This document shows positions 1-8,196 of a stretch of 18,884 bases of DNA, piece by piece. The translations under genes were made by a program, and so were the position numbers. The notes under the pieces are model-generated. The model saw only the letters and a program-made list of their open reading frames with translations. It did not search any database and was not told the DNA's origin. How positions within the stretch are numbered: the stretch's first letter is position 1; every line of letters begins with the position of its first letter. This stretch comes from Gammaproteobacteria bacterium (GTDB taxonomy: Bacteria; Pseudomonadota; Gammaproteobacteria; Steroidobacterales; JACDCP01): contig JACDCP010000018.1 of the NCBI GenBank assembly GCA_013817465.1, positions 1-18,884 of the forward strand, written 5' to 3'.

Positions 1-696
1 GTCGGCAACACGACCAAGGCCGTGACCAAGGGCTATGCGATCGGCTCCGCGGGTCTCGCCGCCCTCGTGCTGTTCGCCGATTACAGCCACGAGCTGGCGG
101 CACATGTGGCGGATACGGACGCGGGAAGCGTCGAAGCGGCGACCACTTTCGTCCTGTCCGATCCGCTGGTGCTGGTCGGCCTGTTCATCGGCGGTCTCGT
201 GCCCTATCTCTTCGGCGCGCTCGCGATGGAGGCCGTCGGCCGCGCCGCCGGCTCGGTCGTCAACGAAGTCCGCCGGCAATTCCGCGAGATACCCGGCATC
301 ATGCAGGGCACGGCGAAGCCGGACTATTCGCGGGCCGTGGACATGCTCACGAAGTCGGCGATCAAGGAAATGATCCTGCCGTCGCTCCTGCCGGTGCTGG
401 TGCCGCTGATCGTCGGCCTGCTGCTGGGGCCGAAAGCGCTCGGCGGCCTGCTCGTCGGTACGATCGTCACCGGCCTGTTCGTGGCCATCTCCATGACCAC
501 GGGCGGCGGCGCCTGGGACAACGCCAAGAAATACGTCGAGGACGGCAACTTCGGCGGCAAGGGCTCGGAGGCGCACAAGGCCGCGGTGACCGGCGACACG
601 GTCGGCGATCCCTATAAGGATACCGCGGGGCCGGCCATCAATCCGCTCATCAAGATCATCAATATCGTCGCATTGCTGATGGTGCCGTTGCTGTAG
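1..696 (+). CDS. hppA: Membrane-bound proton-translocating pyrophosphatase, C-terminal part
   Basis: The frame is open from base 1, so the gene begins outside the window; about 231 C-terminal residues are visible. The family hydrolyses cytoplasmic pyrophosphate to pump H+ (or Na+) across the inner membrane. Visible signatures are GNTTKAVTKGYAIGSAG at the left edge, several long hydrophobic helices (for example LVLVGLFIGGLVPYLFGAL), and the conserved GGAWDNAKKYVEDG loop followed by a GDTVGDPYKDT segment, which belongs to the conserved cytoplasmic acidic/lysine motif. The Lys after NTT and the Thr three residues later match what is described for the K+-independent subclass, as opposed to Ala in the K+-dependent one. 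The protein ends in a hydrophobic helix, as usual for the family. A palindromic repeat begins five bases after the stop. Family assignment is firm; ion specificity is an inference from the motif. Confidence 0.95.
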   Translation, partial: VGNTTKAVTKGYAIGSAGLAALVLFADYSHELAAHVADTDAGSVEAATTFVLSDPLVLVGLFIGGLVPYLFGALAMEAVGRAAGSVVNEVRRQFREIPGIMQGTAKPDYSRAVDMLTKSAIKEMILPSLLPVLVPLIVGLLLGPKALGGLLVGTIVTGLFVAISMTTGGGAWDNAKKYVEDGNFGGKGSEAHKAAVTGDTVGDPYKDTAGPAINPLIKIINIVALLMVPLL

Positions 697-700
697 GACA

Positions 701-737
701 GACTTCAGTCCGCCTCCCGCGGCGAGTTAAACCCGCC
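701..737. repeat. Palindromic repeat, copy A of the GACTTCAGTCCGCC family
   Basis: This stretch begins GACTTCAGTCCGCCTC and ends ACCCGCC. It closely matches the order of elements at 1131-1166 (GACTTCAGTCCGCCTC, CGCGG, GTT-AA, CCCGCC). It starts just after the hppA stop, and the tta at 727-729 inside it is the stop codon of the minus-strand prolyl isomerase remnant. Copy A is less symmetrical than copy B. It resembles REP-type intergenic repeats; no mobile gene is visible nearby. Confidence 0.6.
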
Positions 738-1107
738 TGCGGCGGAGGATAGGCAATACGGCGTGAACGGCGATGTCCGCTTGGGCGCGCGCCTTTCGCA
801 GCCATTCGGACAGCACCTCGGCCTGCTGCTCCGCCATCAGCCGCCGGCGAATTTCCGGTGCCGCATCCCCGAGCGGCATCGATCGCCCGGGCTCGAATGC
901 GCTGACGCGCACGACGTGGAACCCGTAATCGCTTTTCACCACCGGCCCGATCTCGCCCGGCTCCAGCGCGAATACCGCATCGTCAAAGGCCGGCGTGTGC
1001 CTGCCGCGAGCGAATACGCCGAGGTCGCCCCCGGGCGGATCGAAAACCACACTGCGGACGGCCGTATGTCTCCGTAAGGCGGACTTGCAGGCCGGACTTA
1101 CAGGCAA
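727..1107 (-). pseudogene. Truncated parvulin-type peptidyl-prolyl isomerase
   Basis: The reading frame contains a clear C-terminal half of a PpiC/parvulin domain: GGDLGVFARGRHTPAFDD, then AVFALEPGEIGPVV and DYGFHVVRV. It is followed by a helical tail (IRRRLMAEQQAEVLSEWL). Family members use this fold for proline cis-trans isomerisation, usually in the envelope. The N-terminal half of the domain and any signal peptide or chaperone region are missing. The frame runs straight into repeat sequence around 1060-1105 and the next gene ends at 1198. The ATG at 1107 lies in repeat DNA and is not convincing as a start. The last residues (about RRRRV) and the stop come from repeat copy A. I read this as a gene remnant cut by repeat-associated rearrangement. 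A short expressed protein cannot be excluded, because the surviving part still looks well conserved. Confidence 0.7.
1081..1105 (+). repeat. Short tandem repeat, two units
   Basis: GGACTTGCAGGC (1081-1092) and GGACTTACAGGC (1094-1105) differ at one base and repeat with a period of 13. They share the GGACTT core of the palindromic repeats on either side and sit at the likely breakpoint of the prolyl isomerase remnant. A run of six T follows at about 1108-1113. Confidence 0.5.
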
Positions 1108-1130
1108 TTTTTTAGGGCAGACACTATAGG

Positions 1131-1166
1131 GCGGACTTCAGTCCGCCTCGCGGGTTGAAGCCCGCC
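1131..1166. repeat. Palindromic repeat, copy B of the GACTTCAGTCCGCC family
   Basis: GGCGGACT-TC-AGTCCGCC (1131-1148) is a perfect 8-base hairpin with a 2-base loop. It is followed by GCGGG-TTGAAG-CCCGC (about 1150-1165), a second small hairpin. A further GGCGGGTTGAA occurs at 1186-1196, directly at the stop of the GGDEF-EAL gene. The two-hairpin layout is typical of REP-like elements. It lies downstream of the minus-strand GGDEF-EAL gene, where it could stabilise or end the transcript. Confidence 0.6.
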
Positions 1167-1197
1167 CCACACGGTCCGTTGCCTGGCGGGTTGAAAT

Positions 1198-3468
1198 CTA
1201 CATGAGTGGTTGCGGCCGGCCCGTGACGTATCCCTGGACGAAATCCACGCCCAGCTCGCGCACGGCGGCAAATGCGTCCTGGTCCTCGACCTGCTCCGCG
1301 ACAACCTGAAACCCCAGCGTCCGCGCCAGCTTGATCATGGCCGTGACCATGGCTTGATTGACGCTGTTCTGCTGCAAATCGCAGATCAGTGAGCCGTCGA
1401 GCTTCAGATAGTCCAGGCCCACGTTCTTGAGGTTCGCAAACGAGCCGAGCCCGCTGCCGAAGTCGTCGAGCGCGAAGGCGCAGCCCATGCTGTGCACGAC
1501 ATCGACGAAACGCCTGGCGAGGCCCAGGTTGGTGACCACCGATACCTCGCTCAGCTCGAAGCAGATCTGTGCAGGGCGCACATCGCTGCGGTCCAGGCAC
1601 TCGACCACGAAATCGAGAAACGAAGCGTCGCCGAGCGTCTGCCCGGAGAGATTGATCGCACAGCTTCGACCCTCGGGCAGCTTGAGCGCGCCCCGGCCGA
1701 TCGCGCTCAATGCCGTCTGCACGACCCAGCGATCGATGTGGTTGGTCAGGTGGTAGCGCTCCGCTGCGCGCAGAAACTCGCCCGGCAGCACATGCCGGCC
1801 GGCCTCGTCGTGCATGCGCAGCAGAATCTCGGCCGCCGGCCCCGTCTGCCGCTGCCCGGCCAGCGACAGGATCGGCTGGACGTAGAGCTCGAATCGGTCT
1901 TCCTTGAGGGCGTTTTGCAAGCGCTGCAACCACTGGATTTCGCCGCGCTGCCGTGCCGCCGCCTCGTCGCGGGCCGAGTAGACGTGCACGCGCCCGCGAC
2001 CCTGCTGCTTGGCGACGTAGCAGGCGGAATCTGCAGCGCTCACGGCGTCCTCGATGGAGCCGCTTTCGCGGCTGATTTCGACCAGGCCGATGCTGACACC
2101 GACATTGAAGATCTTGTCGCGCCAGACAAAGCGGTAATCGCGGATCGAGGCGCATACGTCATCGGCGATCCGGCGCGCCTTGTCGAGCGGGCAGCCGATG
2201 AGCAGCATGCCGAACTCGTCGCCGCCGATACGCGCAACCGTGTCCGAGTCACGCACCTTGTCTTTGATGAGCGCCGCGACCTCGCGCAGCATACTGTCGC
2301 CGGCCATGTGGCCGCAGGTATCGTTGACGACCTTGAAACGGTCGAGGTCGAGATAGCAGAGCACGTGGCCCGAATCGCCGGCGTGCGCCGACTGGAGGCT
2401 TTCCTCGAGCCGCCGCTCGAACTCGCGGCGGTTGGTCAGACCGGTCAGGGCGTCGTGCGTCGCCTGATAGGACATTTGTCGCGCGAGCCCGCGCAGCTCC
2501 GTCACGTCGTGCAGCACGACCACGGCGCCGGAAACCTCGCCGTTCACGTCGCGCTGGGGCGAGGCGGTCAACTCCACCGAATATTCTTCGCCGCCGTTAC
2601 GCGCTAGCAGCAGAGCGCGCCGGCCCAGGTTGACACGGCGCTTCTCTCGCAGACAGGCGCCGACCGGATCGCCGAGCGACTTGCGATCCGTCTCGTCGAC
2701 CAGGCTGATGATGTCGTTGAGCGTCTTGCCAATCGCCGCAGCAAGGCTCGTGCCAGTGAGATGCTGGGCCGCCGTATTCAGGTAGTCGATGCGCCCGCTC
2801 GCATCCGCAGTAATGATGCCTTCGCCGATCGACTCCAGCGTGGTCTCGGCCCGGCGTCCGGCCCGGAGGGACGCCGGCTGGCCGTTGGTCGTCGAAGCGA
2901 CGCTCAGGATGGCGGGCGCCCCCTCGAACACGACTTTCGCGCTGCGCACGGCGGCCTCGTGCATCCGGCCGCGAGGGTCTACGAGCGTGAGCTCGAACTG
3001 GCGCGCGGCCTCATCGCCGGCAAGCTGTCCGCGGATACCCTCCAGTATCCAGCGGCGCAGCGCTGGGCGCACGAGGTCCACGACCGGCCGGTCCTTGAGC
3101 GACCCCGAGCCGAACCAGTCGACTGCGGCCGGGTTGGCGTACAGCACCTGCTCGCGATGCAGGATCACCATCTCCGGTACGCTGTCCGCGAGGGCATGCA
3201 CCAAGCCCTGGCGCTCCCTGAGGCGCTCCTGCCTCTCGCTCAGCTCTTCGAACAGCGTGTTGACCGTCATGCCGAGGCGCGACACCGAGTCGCCTCCGTT
3301 CGAGGCGGCCACGCGCCGCTCATAGCGACGATCCCGCGAAATGCGGCTGATCTCTTCGTTCAGGCGGGCGATGCGGTTGGCATATCGATGCTTGATGAGC
3401 AAGAAGAAAAGGACACCCAGAGCGGCTGCGATGGTTGCTGTTGTTATTATTATTCCAGTCCCCAGCAT
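1198..3468 (-). CDS. Membrane-anchored PAS-GGDEF-EAL cyclic-di-GMP signalling protein
   Basis: The protein has 756 residues. The order is one N-terminal transmembrane helix (about residues 4-25, GIIITTATIAAALGVLFFLL), a charged helical linker, a PAS-like region (about 88-200), a second PAS region (about 208-325), a GGDEF domain (about 340-510) and an EAL domain (about 525-756). The cyclase motif GGDEF is intact at 415-419, and an RxxD inhibitory site (RDSD, 406-409) lies five residues before it. In the EAL domain the signature reads EIL (547-549). DDFGSG (DD at 668-669), the KLDG lysine, VAEQVE and QGY are all present, so phosphodiesterase activity is plausible. With only one short anchor, sensing would be cytoplasmic through the PAS domains. 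A purine-rich GGGGAGG lies about 11 bases before the ATG. Family is certain; which activity dominates is not. Confidence 0.93.
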   Translation of the reverse strand: MLGTGIIITTATIAAALGVLFFLLIKHRYANRIARLNEEISRISRDRRYERRVAASNGGDSVSRLGMTVNTLFEELSERQERLRERQGLVHALADSVPEMVILHREQVLYANPAAVDWFGSGSLKDRPVVDLVRPALRRWILEGIRGQLAGDEAARQFELTLVDPRGRMHEAAVRSAKVVFEGAPAILSVASTTNGQPASLRAGRRAETTLESIGEGIITADASGRIDYLNTAAQHLTGTSLAAAIGKTLNDIISLVDETDRKSLGDPVGACLREKRRVNLGRRALLLARNGGEEYSVELTASPQRDVNGEVSGAVVVLHDVTELRGLARQMSYQATHDALTGLTNRREFERRLEESLQSAHAGDSGHVLCYLDLDRFKVVNDTCGHMAGDSMLREVAALIKDKVRDSDTVARIGGDEFGMLLIGCPLDKARRIADDVCASIRDYRFVWRDKIFNVGVSIGLVEISRESGSIEDAVSAADSACYVAKQQGRGRVHVYSARDEAAARQRGEIQWLQRLQNALKEDRFELYVQPILSLAGQRQTGPAAEILLRMHDEAGRHVLPGEFLRAAERYHLTNHIDRWVVQTALSAIGRGALKLPEGRSCAINLSGQTLGDASFLDFVVECLDRSDVRPAQICFELSEVSVVTNLGLARRFVDVVHSMGCAFALDDFGSGLGSFANLKNVGLDYLKLDGSLICDLQQNSVNQAMVTAMIKLARTLGFQVVAEQVEDQDAFAAVRELGVDFVQGYVTGRPQPLM

Positions 3469-3495
3469 TTAAGCGCTTACCTCCCCTCGCAGGAA

Positions 3496-3511
3496 GATGC
3501 ACCCCTGCATC
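3496..3511. other. Small hairpin in the leader of the GGDEF-EAL gene
   Basis: GATGCA-CCCC-TGCATC is a perfect 6-base inverted repeat with a 4-base loop, just upstream of the GGGGAGG ribosome-binding region on the minus strand. A 10-base palindrome TAAGCGCTTA follows between that region and the start codon. A role in leader folding is inference. Confidence 0.4.
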
Positions 3512-3514
3512 GTC

Positions 3515-3555
3515 TGGCAGGCTGCCAAAAACGTCCTTTTTCCGGCAGCCTGCCA
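3515..3555 (-). terminator. Strong hairpin directly after thiC
   Basis: TGGCAGGCTGCC (3515-3526) and GGCAGCCTGCCA (3544-3555) are perfect 12-base inverted repeats separated by 17 bases. Inside that loop AAAAA and TTTTT can extend the stem past a two-base bulge. The hairpin starts one base after the thiC stop codon. There is no T-tract after the stem on the minus strand, so it may be a transcript-end stabiliser or a REP-like element instead of a classical intrinsic terminator. Confidence 0.55.
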
Positions 3556-3556
3556 G

Positions 3557-5449
<1,893 letters not shown>

Positions 5450-5621
5450 AGCACACCTTTATCAGTCACGGTGCACCCTGCGCGGGCACACGGGTTTTCG
5501 GGGGATTCGTTAGCCACGCTGATGCGCGGATCGCGTGAGACTGCTTATACCCGAAGACACGGTCAAGGATATCGCATGGGCCCCGCGCATCACGGGCGGA
5601 TTCACCATAATGCTAGCAGAG
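5450..5621. other. thiC upstream region, no recognisable riboswitch
   Basis: This is the thiC half of the 389-base divergent gap between thiC and the Pcm-like gene. On the minus strand I searched for the THI-box hallmarks (CTGAGA, and a GAACCTGATC-like segment with the GGGTGC start) and did not find them. The only promoter-like piece is TATAAG (minus strand, 5549 to 5544), 95-100 bases before the start, with a poor -35. A TTGACC lies too close (11-base gap) to pair with it. The rest shows nothing I can name. Confidence 0.4.
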
Positions 5622-5823
5622 CTCTGAATAAGTCCATCCTGGACTTTTCAGAGACGGAAAGCGAAAAGCGTACCCCCCATTGACTATGACGCTTTCCTGA
5701 CATTTTCGCGATCTGCGAAAATGGCGGTACATCCCTGTACCGCAGGGAACCTCTGAGGAAATCAGAGGTTCCCTTGTCAGGTCGTGGCAAACTCCGTAGG
5801 CTCCGGAGCCTATTGTCGCGACA
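5622..5823. repeat. Array of consecutive perfect hairpins in the thiC / pcm-like gap
   Basis: Within 202 bases there are seven palindromic units, nearly touching. They are CTCTGAA-T-AAGTCCA / TGGACTT-TTCAGAG (5622-5653, 14 pairs with one bulged T); GGAAAGCG / CGCTTTCC (5656-5697); CATTTTCGC / GCGAAAATG (5701-5723); GCGGTACA / TGTACCGC (5724-5743); AGGGAACCTCTGA / TCAGAGGTTCCCT (5744-5774); TAGGCTCCGGAGCCTA (5797-5812); and TGTCGCGACA (5814-5823). CCTGACA at 5696-5702 can also pair with TGTCAGG at 5776-5782 and enclose the three central hairpins. Units 1 and 5 share the CTCTGA/TCAGAG core. No protein is credible here. It could be a composite intergenic repeat of the BIME/ERIC type or a structured RNA. 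The last two palindromes lie 16-42 bases before the Pcm-like start codon. Confidence 0.65.
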
Positions 5824-5838
5824 GTCCGACACACCGCA

Positions 5839-6489
5839 ATGAATATCGAATCGGCGCGCAGGCAGATGGTCGATCAGCAGATCCGCGCCTGGGATGTGCT
5901 CGACGAGCGCGTGCTCGATGCGATGCTCGACGTGCCGCGCGAACACTTCGTGCCGCCAGCTTATCGCGGGCTGGCCTTCGCCGACATTGAAATCCCGATC
6001 GGCCACGGCGAATTCATGATGGCGCCCAAGGTCGAGGGCCGACTGTTGCAGGCCCTCGAGCTCACGCCTGCAGATAGTGTGCTCGAAATCGGCACCGGCA
6101 GCGGGTTTTTGTCAGGCTGCATCTCGAAGCTGGTGAAATCGGTCACGAGCATCGACATTCGGGCCGTGTTCACGGACCACGCCGGGCAGAGCTTGCGCAG
6201 TGCGGGCTTCGGCAATGTCGTGCTCGAGACCCGGGACGCCATGCAGCTCGACAGGCAACGGCGTTTCGACGCTATCGCCGTCACCGGCTCGTTGCCGGTT
6301 TACGATGAACGCTTTCAACGCGCATTGAGCCCGGGCGGCCGCCTGTTCGTCATTGCAGGCTCGCTGCCGGTCATGGAAGCCCTGCTCGTGAGACGGTCGG
6401 GCGAGGACGAATGGACGACCGAAAGCCTGTTCGAGACCGCCATCCCGCCACTGGTCAATGCTCGTAGACCGGCGGGGTTTATCTTCTGA
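5839..6489 (+). CDS. Pcm-like protein (protein-L-isoaspartate methyltransferase family)
   Basis: The 216-residue protein has the layout of the L-isoaspartyl methyltransferase family. An N-terminal segment (RRQMVDQQIRAWDVLDERV...VPREHFVP) is followed by a Rossmann-type SAM-binding domain with motif I VLEIGTGSGFLSG (about residues 80-92) and later FDAIAVTGSLP. In true Pcm the segment after IPIG reads roughly GQTISQPY and carries the residues that bind isoaspartate. Here it reads GHGEFMMAPKVEG, so the Thr/Ser positions are lost. Isoaspartyl repair activity is therefore doubtful, while SAM binding looks intact. Proteins of this variant type are, to my knowledge, usually annotated simply as family members and are found next to tolC. 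The gene points the same way as tolC, 204 bases upstream of it. The ATG lacks a strong ribosome-binding site. Confidence 0.88.
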   Translation: MNIESARRQMVDQQIRAWDVLDERVLDAMLDVPREHFVPPAYRGLAFADIEIPIGHGEFMMAPKVEGRLLQALELTPADSVLEIGTGSGFLSGCISKLVKSVTSIDIRAVFTDHAGQSLRSAGFGNVVLETRDAMQLDRQRRFDAIAVTGSLPVYDERFQRALSPGGRLFVIAGSLPVMEALLVRRSGEDEWTTESLFETAIPPLVNARRPAGFIF

Positions 6490-6585
6490 AGCGGATTTCG
6501 CGGCAGACGGAATGTGCGGCGGGACGGCCGGTGCAACCATACCGGGCGCACATGGTCCCTAGCAGGGCCGACTGCCCATTGGCTG

Positions 6586-6623
6586 TGTTCATTTCTGGCG
6601 GTTTAGTGATATAGTTCACTAAA
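6586..6623 (+). promoter_or_regulatory. tolC promoter with palindromic operator
   Basis: TTTAGTGA (6602-6609) and TCACTAAA (6616-6623) form a perfect 8-base inverted repeat around TATAGT (6610-6615), which can serve as the -10 box. A weak -35 (TGTTCA or TTCATT, 6586-6593) lies 16-18 bases upstream. A dyad exactly centred on a -10 is what a TetR- or MarR-type repressor site looks like, as expected for an efflux porin gene. The regulator itself is not in the window. Confidence 0.6.
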
Positions 6624-6635
6624 ACACTTGCAACC

Positions 6636-6653
6636 TGATCCGCGCGCGGATCA
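6636..6653. other. 18-base perfect palindrome in the tolC leader
   Basis: TGATCCGCGCGCGGATCA is fully self-complementary. It lies between the putative tolC promoter and the AAGGA ribosome-binding site (6680-6684). It could fold in the leader RNA or bind a dimeric regulator; nothing in the sequence decides between these. Confidence 0.45.
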
Positions 6654-6693
6654 TCAATTCTCGAGTGAATGAGCAATTGAAGGAATTGGCGCC

Positions 6694-8136
6694 ATGTCCC
6701 GTTCGAAGAATCTCACCGCCTTTCTGACCGCTGGCCTGCTTGGCGTGCAGGCCGCGCCGGCCGAAGACCTTGGCGACGCGTACGAGCGAGCCGTGCAGAG
6801 CGACCCCCTGTTGCGCGAAGCGGAAGCCAACCGGCTGGCTGCGCTGGAGGCCAAGCCGCAGGCGCGCGCGCTGCTATTGCCACAGGCCAACTTCATCGCC
6901 TCCAGAGCCGAGCAGGACCAGGAGGGCGATCAATTGCAACTGGATTTCGAGACCGATGAGCAGAATCCGACTCTTGTGCCCCTCAATCTGGAGTCGGATA
7001 TCTCCCAGACGGGCTTGACCCTGGAAATCCAGCAGACCATTTTCCGCTGGGATCAGTGGGTCGCGCTCCGGCAGGCCGATTCCGCGGCGGCTCAGGCGGA
7101 AGCCAACTATCGGGCGGCGCAGCTCGACCTCATGACAAGGGTAGCGCAGCGTTATTTCAACGTGCTGGCCGCCCGCGACACCCTGGAATCCGAGGAGGTG
7201 GCCAAGGAATCCATCGCGCGGCAGCTCGAGCAGGCCGAGAAGCGCTTCGAGGTCGGCCTCATTGCGGTCACGGACGTGGAGGAAGCGCAGGCCGCCTACG
7301 ATCAAGCGGTTGCCGCGCAGATCGCAGCGAGCCGCTCCCTGGCCACGGCCCGCGAGTTGTTGCGCGAAATCACCGGCGAATACTTCGCCGACCTCGCGGC
7401 ACCGGGCGAAGACATGCCGCTCGAACCGCCGGTCCCGGCGAGCGAGGAAGAATGGGTCGCGATTGCCATGGATCAGAATCTGACTCTGATTTCGAGCCGG
7501 CTCGGGGCGGATATCGCCCGCGAGCAGATCAAGCTCCAGCGCGCGCAGCATTTTCCGACTCTCGATCTCGTCGCGTCGAGAAACGAGTTCACGAGCGACG
7601 GAGACCGATTTTTCAACAATCAGCTCATACCGGAAGATCAGGACTTCTCGACCGACACCATCTCCCTGCAGCTCAATTTCCCGATCTTCAGCGGCGGCCT
7701 CACCTCCTCGCGCGTGCGCGAGTCGGTGTACCGCCACCGGGCGGCCAAGGAGCAGCTCGAACGGGTCGCCCGTGAAACGGAGCGGCTGGCGCGCGACTCG
7801 TACCTGGGCGTGCTGACCGGCATATCGCGGGTCCAGGCGCTCGACCAGGCCGTCGAGTCATCCAGCACGGCGCTCGAAGCCACGGAAGCCGGCTTCGAGG
7901 TCGGCACGCGTACCACCGTCGACGTCCTCCTGGCGCGCCGCAATCTGCTTGCGGCGCAGACCAATTACGCGCGGAGCCGCTACGATTACCTGCTGAACCT
8001 GCTGCAGCTCAAGCAAGCGGCGGGCACGCTGACCGCAGACGACATCAGTCAGGTCAATAGCTGGCTCGAGGAGGGCGAAGAGCCGCAGATCGGGCAGGCG
8101 GTCGAGGTGCCGGACCCGGGCGGCTCCGAAAGCTGA
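6694..8136 (+). CDS. tolC: TolC family outer membrane efflux protein
   Basis: TolC forms the trimeric outer membrane and periplasmic channel used by RND efflux pumps and type I secretion. The 480-residue protein has an N-terminal signal (about 1-23, likely cut after APA), then the duplicated architecture of the family. It shows an N-terminal repeat with DLGDAYERAVQSDPLLREAE, long amphipathic helices rich in Ala, Glu and Gln, a strand region (SQTGLTLEIQQTIF), and a second repeat with TISLQLNFPIFSGG and YEVGTRT-like FEVGTRTTVDVL. The typical C-terminal segment RYDYLLNLLQLKQAAGTL follows. The acidic tail (EEGEEPQIGQAVEVP) is ordinary. The ATG has AAGGA upstream. It ends 61 bases before the convergent waaA stop, with a hairpin in between. 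Assignment is firm at family level; pump partners are not in the window. Confidence 0.95.
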   Translation: MSRSKNLTAFLTAGLLGVQAAPAEDLGDAYERAVQSDPLLREAEANRLAALEAKPQARALLLPQANFIASRAEQDQEGDQLQLDFETDEQNPTLVPLNLESDISQTGLTLEIQQTIFRWDQWVALRQADSAAAQAEANYRAAQLDLMTRVAQRYFNVLAARDTLESEEVAKESIARQLEQAEKRFEVGLIAVTDVEEAQAAYDQAVAAQIAASRSLATARELLREITGEYFADLAAPGEDMPLEPPVPASEEEWVAIAMDQNLTLISSRLGADIAREQIKLQRAQHFPTLDLVASRNEFTSDGDRFFNNQLIPEDQDFSTDTISLQLNFPIFSGGLTSSRVRESVYRHRAAKEQLERVARETERLARDSYLGVLTGISRVQALDQAVESSSTALEATEAGFEVGTRTTVDVLLARRNLLAAQTNYARSRYDYLLNLLQLKQAAGTLTADDISQVNSWLEEGEEPQIGQAVEVPDPGGSES

Positions 8137-8141
8137 GGGCG

Positions 8142-8177
8142 GACATTCCTGAGCTTCGAAAGAAAATCAGGAATGTC
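8142..8177. repeat. Hairpin between convergent tolC and waaA, diverged copy of the GACATTCCTGA repeat
   Basis: GACATTCCTGA (8142-8152) and TCAGGAATGTC (8167-8177) are perfect 11-base inverted repeats with a 14-base loop. The arm is the same sequence as the inner part of the longer element at 12897-12962. Lying between two convergent genes and followed by TCTCCTTTTCC on the plus strand, it may act as a bidirectional terminator. Confidence 0.6.
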
Positions 8178-8196
8178 TCCTTTTCCGGCCCGGCAC

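Noticed and set aside
1492..2607. A 371-codon plus-strand frame, and others opposite the GGDEF-EAL gene and thiC (such as 4364-5413)
   Set aside because: They mirror well-supported genes on the other strand and show no recognisable domain.
5696..5782. Insertion sequence in the thiC / pcm-like gap
   Set aside because: No transposase frame is present. The palindromes fit a non-coding repeat or structured RNA better.
5602..6006. A minus-strand frame of 134 codons through the hairpin array
   Set aside because: It crosses all the palindromes and the start of the Pcm-like gene and has no domain-like sequence.
8142..8177. A rho-independent terminator only
   Set aside because: It may terminate transcription, but its arm matches the larger inverted-repeat family, so I list it primarily as a repeat.
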